Of a stretch of 64,000 bases of DNA, positions 34,496 to 45,732 are shown piece by piece. Position 1 is the stretch's first letter. Each line of letters opens with the position of its first letter. The notes below the pieces were generated by a model. It did not search any database. It was not told the origin of the DNA and was given only the letters and a program-made list of their open reading frames with translations. Source of the stretch: Cytidiella melzeri. Its lineage: Eukaryota; Basidiomycota; Agaricomycetes; Polyporales; Irpicaceae. The stretch covers positions 62,001-126,000 of the forward strand of contig JABYQR010000078.1 of assembly GCA_022592445.1 (NCBI GenBank), written 5' to 3'. A program made the translations under genes and the position numbers.

Positions 34496-36786
34496 ATGGC
34501 CGAATCACGGGAACTCGCACCCGCTTCAAGCTCGACTCTGCAGCGAGGTCGGTCACACTTACCCGTACCGCAGCCACCGTTCTCACATTCCCACCTTCCA
34601 CCGCAGGCAAAGCTTGTCTCCGATGCAGAAAGAGGAAAATGGTACGTCTAAAGCTTATCATCTTTCGTGCCTGCAAACCCATCAAGTCTAATCTCCTAGA
34701 AATGCGACGGCTCGAAGCCCGCGTGCCAGCAGTGCGTCAAGGCCAAGAAGGCGGATGGATGCGAGTACGATGATGGAAAGGGGAAGACTAGGACTCAGCT
34801 CATGCGTGAGCACATACAACAACTCGAGCAGAGAATCAAGGAACTCGAAGGCACCGAACACCGTCACTCCTCCTCCGTCACTCTGTTCGATCCCCATGCC
34901 CCTTCCCCGTATCTGTCGGAATCTTCATCTTCATCGAGCCACGACTCGCCTGGCAATTTCAGCCTGTCGACCTCTGCCTCCCCAGTTCCCTTCTCACTGG
35001 GTATGTCCTCGCCGTCGCTCTACCTCTGTGCTACTTCCTGATTCCTCCCATCCAGACGAACCTCCAATATGGGAAGAGCAGTGGGGCAACCTGACAGTCA
35101 GTATTCCGATGACTTTGCTCACTCCCAATTGCATCTCATCCTTTCTCTCCATTGAAGGACTTCGCTGTTACTGAAGTGCCTGGTCCCTTCACTCCTGATC
35201 TTGATGAACCTCCTATTGAACTTGCCCACATGCTGTGCGTGCCGCATCTCCCTATCAAAGTCTATCAGAGTAGCTGATTTCTATCCAGACTTGAATTCTT
35301 TCTGCCACATCGACATCAATGTGGCCTCGAGTTGCATGTCGACCGTCTGCGCCAGTCGCTTCATGGACCTCCCTCCGAGCAAAGGCATCCTGTTCTTATG
35401 AACACGATATATCTGTGGTCTTGCTATCTATCCAGGCCTGGCCCTCTCAGCGAGCACGAGCTGCTGTACCTATCTCGTGCTCTGTCAGCTATGAACGACG
35501 CTATCCCAAATCCTACGAAAGTCATCGATCTCATTCAGGCCTCATGCCTACTCTCCCTATATTTCCTTTCTAGTGGTCGTCTCCTTGAGGGCAGCTATCA
35601 TGCTAGTGCTGCTGCCTCTCTCGCTATCCAATGGGGACTTCATCAGATTGGTTCAACCGAAGTCACACCTTCGGGTGCAATGACTTCTGAGTGGGATTCA
35701 CCTTTCCGCCTTGACCCACCCAAAGACACCGTTGAGCAAGGAGAACGCATTTTGACTTTCTGGCAGGTCTACGCCCTGGATCGCTGTTGGTCCGTTGCTC
35801 TTCATCGACCAGCTATGCTCCCAGACAGCAAGCACCCTTCGATCACTATCACCACTCCTTGGCCTCAGCGGATGGAAGAATATGATGCGGTCAGTTATAC
35901 CCGTGTAAAGCTGTGGTCTGAGCGACTCTGATTCTTCTTTTCCACTAGGGTGAAATCGATTTAGGCAATGGTTCGCCGACAATCAGCGCATTTTTCATGC
36001 ATCAGGCACAGGCCACTCCTCTTGTTGGCGGCTTCGCCACGGCTGCGCTACGCGTCAAGGCATCAGCTCTTTTCGAAGGCGCTAACAAGCTGTCACTGAG
36101 CTGGAACCCACGTACGTAATATCCTTCGTTAGTTGATTCAATCATTGACACGGTTAATCGTTTCGTCCAGGCATGCCATCCGCAAACAGCTTCACAGACA
36201 ATTTCAGAGCACTGGAGGCCACGATTGCACGTTTTCTGACGACACTACTACCGCTGCATCAAGTTGCAACGACAATGCCAGACGACAAGTACACACTATT
36301 CATGATTCACACCCTCGCGCACGCCGCCATGATCCACCTTCACCAACCTTTCATCGCCGACGATCCCCTATCACGCGAGAAATCTTTACGAGCTGCCCGC
36401 TCCGTGGCTTTAGTCACGAAACATCTCATGGATCTCGACTTTGACTATCTTGATCCACTCATTGGGGTGTGTAGCGGATCTTCTCTCTGTTCTGTATGCG
36501 TCGCTGACGATCTTATGCCTGTGCAGCACTGCTGGATGTCTGCAGCGCGAGTCTTTGCTTTCGAGCTCGCGCAGATGCGGACAGCTTGGCCACCGGTCAA
36601 CACCTCCGATCTTCGCACTGAACTCGGAACGGTGCTCTTCGCCTTGAACAAGCTCGGCGTTCGATATCCTTTACATGGTCAGCTCGCCCTCCCTCCTTGT
36701 GTCCCTTTGAGCTCACTTTGACTGACGCTCTCATGGGTGCAGGATACGAGGCGGCGAAGCTTCAGAAGATTATGGACACGGTGTAG
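34496..36786 (+). CDS. Zn2Cys6 fungal-specific transcription factor
   Basis: The first exon (34496-34547) encodes MAESRELAPASSSTLQR. A 59-nt intron (34548-34606) leads to GKACLRCRKRKM, and a second intron (34642-34699) to KCDGSKPACQQC. Together these make a complete binuclear zinc cluster with Cys at residues 21, 24, 31, 38, 41 and 50. A basic linker and a short coiled coil (REHIQQLEQRIKELEG) for dimerisation follow. After further short introns comes the fungal-specific transcription factor domain with VDRLRQSLHG, LIQASCLLSLYFLSSGRL, AASLAIQWGLHQIG and ALDRCWSVALHRPAMLPD. The C-terminus GYEAAKLQKIMDTV stops at 36786. The gene is intact. Its target pathway cannot be read from sequence. Confidence 0.9.
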
Positions 36787-38813
36787 ATCTCACCACGACC
36801 TCAGCCAACACGAGTTACGAATGACTCTCACTTCTCCTCTTGCGGCGACACCAAACATCTCGCGGGCGACTATCGCAGTGCGACTCAGCTTTAGGGTTGT
36901 GGAATTTTCCACTGATAGCTATCGCTGCAAGCTATCTCCCTCGAAGCCAGCAACTCGACTCTTTCTCTCCAGAGTTTGCCAGCGTTTGGCGACTTAATCG
37001 GACTTTTTCCATTGTTGACGTTGGACACGCTGATTAATCTCTTTTCTTTCTCCCTCACAAATGAGCGCGGACTCTTCTTTGTCTTCTGAATCGCATGTTT
37101 TGGACATATCTTCTTCTGCACTGCGCTGCTGGCCATTACTTTGGAACGGAGAACGGACCTCCCTTTTTTAATCTTTAATTTTCTTTTTGCCCCTTCTCCC
37201 TGCTGTTGTTGTCTTTTACGTGACATTCTTCCGGACTGCTTGCTGCGCTTTCTTAATCCGCTGGACTCATTACATCACACCCATGGACTTGATTCTACTC
37301 TCGGACTTGTATCACGTAGTTTTTTTTTACTCCCTTCCTTTCTCACTCGTCACGGACACTACGACAACGGACTACCGCGGACTCTACCCAAGAATATTAC
37401 TCAATGTGTACAGTAGAACTATCTACTTAGTATAGTTATTTGCTTCTTCATTATTATATATCGCTACGCCCTTCTTACTTTCTATCCTTATTACTTTCTA
37501 CCTACTGCTTGCAATTTGGGGCATTTGTTTGGATGCATCTTGGACACTGCTTTGTTGTGTTGACGTTGACCTGGACGTAGGGGTCGATTTTAGGCTTTTG
37601 GCTTTTCTTGCGGACACTGGTGTAATTGTAGAGACTCACAGTAATGAACTATGAACTTGACCTTCATGTTTGGATTTTTTTTTCCTTGCGGTTTTGTCGG
37701 CGTGTCTCGGACAGATTGCAAGGAGGAGGGGGTGAGGACTGAACGCTGCTGCGAGAAGTTGTGGAGGGGAGGGGAGGGGAGGGGAGGGTAGGTGAAACCC
37801 AAATTACCGGAGATGTGCATATACTTATGTCTGTGTATTCGTCCGCGGCTACGTCTCTAGTCGTTAAGCGCAGTCATCATGTAACAACGTCGCGAACCTC
37901 AAGGACGGCCGCGGGAGCCTGTGCTCCGCCTACGGAAAATCCCATGCTGACTCAGGTTTGGGTGAGCGGTATTAGGCAACTTGTCCACGAGAATACACGG
38001 TATGTCGAAGGCTACTGTATTTATATAGAAAGCTTGTGCTGTCTCTTGGCAGGTTCGACGTATGATGCTCCGCATGCGAATACAATAATGCCGCTGCAAG
38101 TAGCCGTGCTGAAACTCGCGTGTATCGCCAGGCAGAAAAGAAGGGGTTCGGAGCTGATATCTCTCTAATGACGGTTCCTTCACAAGGCAGGAAGACTATT
38201 GGAGGATTCATTGCTGCGTGGTGGTATGCACAGTCGTGCAGGAGAAATGGGAAGCCCTTGGTCCGGTGGAATTGTCTTCGTGGGCGAAGTCAGCGGTCTG
38301 AAAAAACCTAGAACGGTTGAAATTCATCATACCTTTGTATTCGCGTCGATCTCTGAAAGCCGTAATGAACAGACAGGTTGTGGGATGTCGTTGCGTGCGC
38401 AGCCGCCTATTACTGACACACGCGTCGATGAACGTAAGATGAACGCGCTCGTTATGCTGTTGTTTTTGGTATTCCTTGTGGCCCAGTACATGGGTAGCAG
38501 ACCCACATCAAAGTATACATTTGAATCGATGGTTGTTGCCTACCAGTTGATAACCATCTTAACGCATACACGGAGAACGAGCGTCAAGAAATTGACCCCG
38601 CAAGCTATGAGAGAGACGGGCTTTTTGAACATCCGTGTGGTGGAATCTATCAACTGTGCTGTGCATTACGGCTTGAGAAAATCGGTTATGAGGGCCACGA
38701 GGTCCCAGTGTAGATATGCCACGTACAGAAGTCAGAAGTCAATTGTACAGCCTCCTCTGGATCATCGCCCGAAAGATGCGGCCGCCGAAGGCAGTCCTTT
38801 GCTTGTTCCTTCA
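36787..38813. other. Intergenic region with a G-tract array and a possible small gene
   Basis: The first part is pyrimidine-rich and probably 3' untranslated sequence. Around 37763-37790 five runs of GGGG separated by single A residues occur. From about 38100 to 38730 a low-confidence plus-strand reading ends NERQEIDPASYERDGLFEHP, CALRLEKIGYEGHEVPV and a stop near 38711. The codon use looks protein-like, but start and splicing are unresolved and the family is not recognised. Confidence 0.35.
37763..37791 (+). repeat. GGGGA tandem repeat, potential G-quadruplex
   Basis: Five consecutive G-runs with one-base A loops are followed by GGGTAGG. Short loops of this kind are compatible with a stable G-quadruplex. 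It lies between two genes, not inside one. Confidence 0.6.
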
Positions 38814-40049
38814 TCAGCTATGTGGTAAGCCTGCTGTGGCCTCGAACCACTTCACGACGCTGGCGACTTTTTGAACAGCTGCATCGCTGAACCCGAGCCG
38901 TAAATCTGGACGGAAACGCTCGTCGTTGACGCCGACCTCACGGTCGGGTACTCGAGGCATAGTCCGGTAACAAATGAGCAATGCAGAGTTTATTGTCGAA
39001 GAGGCTGTGAGAGATATGCTCGGTGAGGTAGAGGGGTTGTTGGCGTCGCTTGAAGCAAGGACATCTGCAACAGAAGTCATTATTTTGCATGTGTCACGGA
39101 TACACGCTGCAGAACGCACTCTGCAAATAGACGACATCCCCTCTTTGGACGGATGTTTCATCGGAGAGCACTCCACCCCATCGTTCTGCAACTTCTCGCC
39201 AGGCTGTCAGCCTACATATGTGGCCTTCCTCGTCCCCTACGACTATCTTAAGAATAGACACCTCCCTACCCGCCTCGGGGCCTTTCTTGATGCGGATAGT
39301 GTCAGGGCCTTCTGCCTCGAGGACGGCCACTAGCACGTTCACCTTTTGCTTTAAGCTAAAAGGAGCACCCCCGGGTAAATCCACCGCAGCTGGAGCCTTG
39401 AGGCGTTGTGGGAGCGAAGCAAGGGAAGTCAGAGAATGCAGACTGAAGTGGAAGGTGGGGAAATGAGCAACAGAGGCGTCCGAAGAGTTGTTATAGGAGA
39501 AAGAGCCTGAATTTGTTTCTTGACTCTCTTGTGTCTCCTGCAGCTGCTTGTGGCGCACGCTAATGCGGGAGAAACTGCCCGTTGGACGCAGGAAAGTTGT
39601 CTCAGGGCGATCAATAGCACGGGCTCCACTGCCCTCACCATCTGTGAACGTAGGAGGCCATGTTATCATGGTAGTTTTATCTAGGACGCAAAGTTGAGCG
39701 GGTATCTGATAGGCGAACATTGACCAATAATACCTCGCGTGTAGTCGTCGTTGAATTCGTGAGGAGCTATGAGATTCTCTTCCTCTGGATCTTCGACGTC
39801 CCCAAAGATGATGTTCTCATATAATACTGAGATCCGTCGGCTAGCTTCTTCCAACGTTGCAGGCGGAAGCCTGGACAACTCCTTGAGAGATGCTGCCGGT
39901 ACCTCAGCACCTTGAGGTACTGCTGGAGGCTGGCTAGCTACCACGGTGTGCCATCTATAGCGAGCTAAGTCATCGGAAATGCGATGCAAAGTTTCTCGCC
40001 CGGATTTAAACGTTGGTGCGCCCAAGAACACCAAATACTGGCGGGGCAT
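38814..40049 (-). CDS. OB-fold, probable nucleic-acid-binding protein
   Basis: Three exons join on the minus strand. The start is taken as the ATG at 40049 (MPRQYLVFLGAPTFKSGRE) because the open frame upstream has no ATG. Exon 1 ends DDYTR and splices (GAG|GTATTA to TTCACAG) to DGEGSGARAIDRPETTFLRP. The second exon has an OB-fold-like stretch (KVNVLVAVLEAEGPDTIRIK, VSILKIVVGDEEGHICRLTAW, RGDVVYLQ). A third exon ends ICYRTMPRVPDREVG, RPDLRLGFSDAAVQKV and VVKWFEATAGLPHS. The beta-rich core with a basic strand resembles single-strand DNA-binding OB proteins such as those in shieldin-like or RPA-like complexes; this is inference. The gene is intact and divergent from the transporter gene on its right. 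Confidence 0.65.
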
Positions 40050-40523
40050 TAGCACTAAGACGCGGCGGGCCACGACGCCGTTCGATCGCAACAAATTGAG
40101 ATGTCCAAACTAGTCTGACAGGTGCGCATCAAATTTTAGGTCACAAAGGTCACGGTGACGCGGTGGCGCGATCACTTTGTGACGAACGCATGAGTAGCGT
40201 CACACAACGACCATCCCTCTCTAGTAGACGAACGACTTCTTGAAAAGTTTGCTCGTCAACGACGTTCATCATCCTCTCCTGAGAACATTTACGCATCGCC
40301 GGAGAGACTTGCGAGTAAAGGGCATACACTCTGAGTTACGTAGGTGCGTCAATATCCACGGCGGGGCGCCGTCAATATCAAGAGGATCCCCTCAGCATAA
40401 AGTACTATTGCAGCAGTGGACTCGTGCCATTCTCGTGAACGTACGTCTTACTCATTCAAGTTTTCCCTGATCTCATACGCTTTGACTGTATTTGATGTGT
40501 CTACAGCTTATTCCTTACCCTGT
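40050..40523. promoter_or_regulatory. Divergent promoter with three TGACG/CGTCA half-sites
   Basis: The 474-bp interval separates two head-to-head genes. Within 47 bp it holds TGACG at 40156, TGACG at 40180 and CGTCA at 40198. These are half-sites for ATF/CREB-type bZIP proteins. Binding is not shown. Confidence 0.4.
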
Positions 40524-43500
40524 ATGGACGGACAATCATCAAGTCCGCCAACGGCACCAGCTAGGACTACTCAGCCTTGGAACATCCCCCTCGCCCAAGA
40601 ACAAGATGAGAGGACTGGGTCGCAGGCTTACTCAGCAGAAGACACTGATTTTCGTGCAGTTGTAGGGTCGCCAGAGAACATGTCCAGTCTCCCGGGCCGT
40701 CACTTAACGGATTACTTTACTCCTCTACCCCCGTCTGCGACTTCTCAGTCTACAACTCCCCACACCATCTCAACGCCAAACCACCATTCACGTCCCTATG
40801 CTGTACGACGTATGACCTCTCCCAACACCCCTCCTATGAGGGCTCAGGCTTCAAGATCATCACTAGAAGGTGCAAGCCAGTCAGCAGACCCGTTGCGGTT
40901 GCGGCAATCTTCTCTTCGGGCACCGAAAGGCCATGAATGGACAGTTTTTGCGGACATTATGGGAACACATAGCCCTGACCCTCATGACGGAGTCGTGCGC
41001 TCATTCTCAGCGCATCCAGCTGCAAAGCGAACCGCTACCAGGGAGAGTCTGAGAGAGTTTATCGAGCGGACTCCGTCTCTCACCCAAGGCCGTAACACTG
41101 GGGCCTACCGCACACTTTCCTCAACACCTGGCTATGAATTGCGCAGGTCTGTTCGCAGTATGCAAGAAGTAGACGGCGAAAGCCCCGATAGGACTATCCA
41201 CGAGTCTGATGTTGAGTCTGACTTGTCTGGCCGTGACTCGGGGACAGAGACTATCCCTCAAGATACTTTTCAGCAAGGAAAACCGCATTTCTCCTGGCCG
41301 TCAGCTATAACACTTCCACCGCTTTGGAAAAACATTCTGAAGTGCTGCGTCGCTTACTTCATTGGCTCGCTCTTCACGTACTCTCCTTACCTGTCAGGCT
41401 TTATAGCTGACATCAAAGGAGGGGCCCCAGGAGAACGTGCACCGTCTCCTTCTGGCCATATGGTCGCAACCGTGTGCGTAAATATCTCGGGCAGGTATAG
41501 ATAGTTACTGACGACAATATAGCGCGGTTTACTTCAACCCGGCAAAGACTATCGGCGGCATGATTGAGGCAGATCTTTTCTGTCTCATGGGCGTGCTGTA
41601 TGCTGCCTTTGTATCCCTGGGCAGTATGTCAATGTACTGGTTCTTCGAGGTTAGGGCGGGGTGGGAGTGGCTTGCGGACTGCCTGGTGATTCTCTGGATT
41701 GGTTTGGGTATGTCTGGAATGGCATACATGAAGATGTGGATGGCGAAACCATCTTTTAACACCGGTATGTTCTTGATGTTTGAGTCTCGGCATTTCATTC
41801 TGTTGATGACGGAACAGCCTGCAGCATGACGTCTATCATTTTGTTCGTTGTGTAAGTGTCATGTTTTGTTCTGGAGCATGTCTTGATGATCATGGCGTAG
41901 CGTTGTAAAGGAGGGAGGCTGGGAGACTCTCGTCGAGGTTTCTCTCCTCGTCATTGTTGGTGCACTTATTTCCAACGTTGTCTGCGCCATTCTGTGGCCG
42001 CAGCGTGCAACGAGAAATCTTCACTCTACGATGTCTCAAACCTTGGACTCTTTTTCCACCCTACTCACAATGATCACGGAAACGTTTCTGCTGGAGGAGC
42101 CGCTGCAACTGGTCTCTCAAGAGAAGCTTGATAAAGCAACGAAGGATCATCAAACGAGTTTCACGAAACTGAAGAAGGACCTGAATGAGGCTCAAAGCGA
42201 ACGGTTCGTTGGTGGTCCAGGGAAGCCGATCTTGACTACTTCCACACTAGGGCTTCTAGACGCATCCGTGACTCAAGATTTGGATCTTGGAAAGGCATAC
42301 GAGGACGTCGTCGGGAGTCTCAACAGGTTGGGACAACATCTTAACGGGCTAAGGAGCGGGATTAGCGTGCAATACGAGCTAGTAAAGGCGGGTCGAGATG
42401 GTAAATTGCACCTCAGAAGCCAATCCAAGCATCAGAGAACAAGTAGTAGCATTGTTGGGAACGGCAAAAACACAATCCCTGATGCAGAAGAAGCTGAGGA
42501 GAATGCTTTGCTGCAAGAGGCTGCGGATGCTTTTGGAGATGTAGTGGAGGATCTTGGTCCGCCGCTCAAGGCTTTATCCGTAATGATCCCACACACTACC
42601 ACCTTATGTGCTTGACTCAAATTTGCTTCCTTTCAGATGACTTGCAGCACTAGCTTGAAGCGTCTGCGCGGTCTATTCGACGAGCCTGGCCAGATGAGCA
42701 GATTGAAGCCAGAAGAGTTCGAAGACCTTGCTGAGACGCTCGAGCGTGCCCTGTTCACGTTTGAGAGCACGTCCAACCATGCAGTCCTCAGACTGTATCG
42801 CCGCGGTCTCGGAACGCCTAGCATATCCCGCACGTCCGAGTCTCTGCAGTCATCAGCGGATGATAACCCCGTCCTTATGGGGGACGAAAGCGAGAACATA
42901 TTCCTTGTCTACTTGTACGTCTCCCTTGTTGCTACAGACCTTGCTCTAATCCCTACGATCTATCTATGGGCAGCTTCTTCTTTACAGCTCAAGAATTCGC
43001 GAAGGAACTCGTTTCTCTAGTGGATGCAATGAGGCAAATTAACAACATACGGGACGCAAATGCCAAATCTTGGAAAGCCATTGTGACTTTCCCTTGGAAT
43101 TTCGTGACGGCGCGTTGGAGAAGACGGTCATCACATACCCGTGGCGGCCGGAACAAATCCGGACTACGACAACGACTATGTTTGTGTCCTACTGTATCGT
43201 GTCGCTTCCACTGTCCATGCTCATTTGTCCTTTTAGCTGCATTCTTTGCATCTCCGCGTCCTAGAGGACCAACATTTCCTAAGATCACACCTCATGCACC
43301 GAACACGATGCAAACTCCTGCCCGAGCGGACCTTTCGTTCTCCGACAGGGTTGGTCAGACAATCTGGTCTATCGGTGCGAGGTTGAAGGAAAACAATAGC
43401 AAATTTGCCATCAAGGCAGGGATGGCGACTGCAATACTAGCCGCGCCAGCCTTCTTTGACGCGACTCGCCCTGTGTTCACGGAGTACAGAGGAGAATGGG

Positions 43501-45160
43501 CGTTAATCTCTGTGCGTTACGCCTTATCCAACATTGATCATTGCATTGCTTACTGTTCGAACAAAGTTTTTTGTCGTCATCTCTCCGACGATCGGGGCGG
43601 TAAGTAGGCCCAAATCTCACTCAATACCCTCGTGTGGTTTCCTGATCTGTCATAGACCAACTTTCTGGGACTGCATCGTGTCCTAGGTACAATGTAGGCG
43701 ACTTTGGGCACGATCGTCTTGAAGCTATTCAAGCTGACATTCTGCAGGCTGGGGGCTGCCACAGCGCTTGGTATTTGGACCGCCTTCCCCGAGGACCCAT
43801 ACGTCTTGTCGGTGTTTGGATTTTTCTTCTCTATCCCGTGCTTCTACTATATTGTTTCCCGGCCTGACTTGGCAGCGTCCGGACGCTTCGTGCTTCTGAC
43901 GTACAATCTGACCTGTCTGTACTGGTGCGTCGCAGCTGGAGGAACAATACATTCGCCTACCTAATGTATTCTCGGCTCAGCTATAACCTTCGCCAAGTTG
44001 ACATTTCCGTGGTGGACGTTGCCTTTCATCGCGCAGCGGCTGTCACAATCGGTGTTGTATGGGCGGCCATTGTATCAAGATTCTGGTGGCCAGTCGAGGC
44101 TAGACGGGAGCTAGGCAAGGCGCTTGGAGAGTATGCCTCCTTCATCTTGCGATCACGTCGTATGGTACGCTAACATTTGGCTTAGATTCTGCCTGAACAT
44201 TGGCTGGCTGTACACACGCTTGGTAGCATTCAACTCGTGGGAGAATAACTCGGGGCCTTCAATCGGGAGCGTTGAACATTCTCCGACGTCGGCACCAACA
44301 GAGCGCACGGCTCTGTTGTGTTCAAAAGAACACCTCAATGAATCTGTCATTGAGTTCATGGCAATGTGCGCAGGCGCTATTCTTCTATCTTGATGCCGTG
44401 CTGACAAGGGTGATGAGCAGGGAGCTGCATCTACAAATCAAACTCATTGAACTGCAGGGACTTCTCGCTCAAACTCAACATGAACCGCGGCTGAAAGGAC
44501 CTTTCCCCACTAAATTGTATCGCTCGATGTTGATTAGTCTGCAGACGATTCTGGACAAGCTACACAGCATGCGCTGCGTAACATCTCGCGAGGAATGGTA
44601 TGTACTTTATTGCAATAAGTGCGTCGTCGATATGACCCGCATACTCATCTCGTTCGCGTTACAGGCATACGGTGAATCATGAGCCACTAGCCTGGCTTTC
44701 ATGCGTATGCGTAATGCTCATTTTCGCCTTTTCCAGACTGTCAGCCGGGACTTTGTGCTGCCAACCAACGTCCAACGACGGGAGATGGTTGGTAATGTGA
44801 TACTGTACTTTTCTGTTCTCGCATCCGCCTTCAGATTGAAGTCGCCACTTCCACCGTACCTTCCACCTGCAGAGAAGGCAAGACAGCGACTGGTAGGTAT
44901 TGCGCTTCCCTACTTCTAGTCAGTACCTGACGGAACGGCATGTCTAGGTTCATGCCATCAGACAGCTCGATGTCGTCAAGAGTCGAGAAGTCAAGGGCTC
45001 CCGCCAGCTGCTGTTTTTCGCGTACGCTTTGACCATGCGTGGGGTCATCCATGAGTTGGATTACCTGGGGAGCACTTTACAGGACACATTCGGTGTGATT
45101 GGAGAGAGTACCGATGCGTTTGAGGCGCTGTTCAGGATGACTGCTCACGATACTGTATAG
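40524..45160 (+). CDS. BRE4-like aromatic-acid-exporter-type membrane protein
   Basis: A large multi-exon gene starts at the ATG at 40524 (MDGQSSSPPTAPARTTQPWN) with about 270 residues of Ser/Pro-rich cytosolic N-terminus. The membrane part begins WKNILKCCVAYFIGSLFTYS, followed by TIGGMIEADLFCLMGVLYAA, VILWIGLGMSGMAYMKMWMA and LVEVSLLVIVGALISNVVCA. A long soluble domain (MSQTLDSFSTLLTMITETFL through ALERALFTFEST) separates it from a second membrane bundle (SKFAIKAGMATAILAAPAFF, AFPEDPYVLSVFGFFFSIPC, VVDVAFHRAAAVTIGVVWAA). This two-bundle layout is that of the fungal BRE4/ArAE family, named for brefeldin A sensitivity in yeast. The protein ends at 45160. Substrate is unknown. About a dozen short introns are needed; boundaries around 43140-43270 are least certain. 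Confidence 0.8.
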
Positions 45161-45732
45161 TTTGGGGATAATACTAGACATGATTGGAATGTGGGACAAC
45201 GGACCCTGTGCGCGTGAACACGAGCAAGAGCGAAGTATATAAACAAAGATGACAAGCAACAGGAGGGGCTGTCTTGTATCCCGGGTCTATATGTTCATGC
45301 TTCTAACCACTTCGCCCGACGTTCAACGACCTGCCAGCCGCTGCGACATGAATATCTTTCCAACCTCCTCGCTGGAGAGCTCAAGCTTTTGAGGAGTTCC
45401 TAGGTCAGTCAATCAGTAACTTACCGCGCATTACGTTTCACCTACAACCACAAGAAGAAATTCTGGTAAAGATGAGGAAATTTCCGGAACCTGCAGCAGA
45501 CGTGATTCCCAACTGACGGCGGATATGATATACGAGAGGTACTGTAGCAGTCCTCGTTAACGTTATAATACAAAAACTAGTTGTTGGCGCTCAGAAAATA
45601 AGCAAAAATAAGCTTCGGTTCCTGCCGAACAGGCGGCGTGCAGTTCTAAACCACATCCATAAACCGACTTGGACAACCACTCTCTTTTCCCCAAGTTCCT
45701 GCAACTCACACATTGGTCTGCTATTCACCGCC
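45161..45732. other. Intergenic spacer
   Basis: This is a 572-bp spacer between two tandem plus-strand genes. A pyrimidine-rich stretch precedes the ATG at 45733. No gene is seen. Confidence 0.5.

Noticed and set aside
37141..37435. Short open frames rich in Leu and Phe downstream of the Zn2Cys6 gene
   Set aside because: They lie in a pyrimidine-rich 3' flank, occur in overlapping frames and have no homologous pattern.
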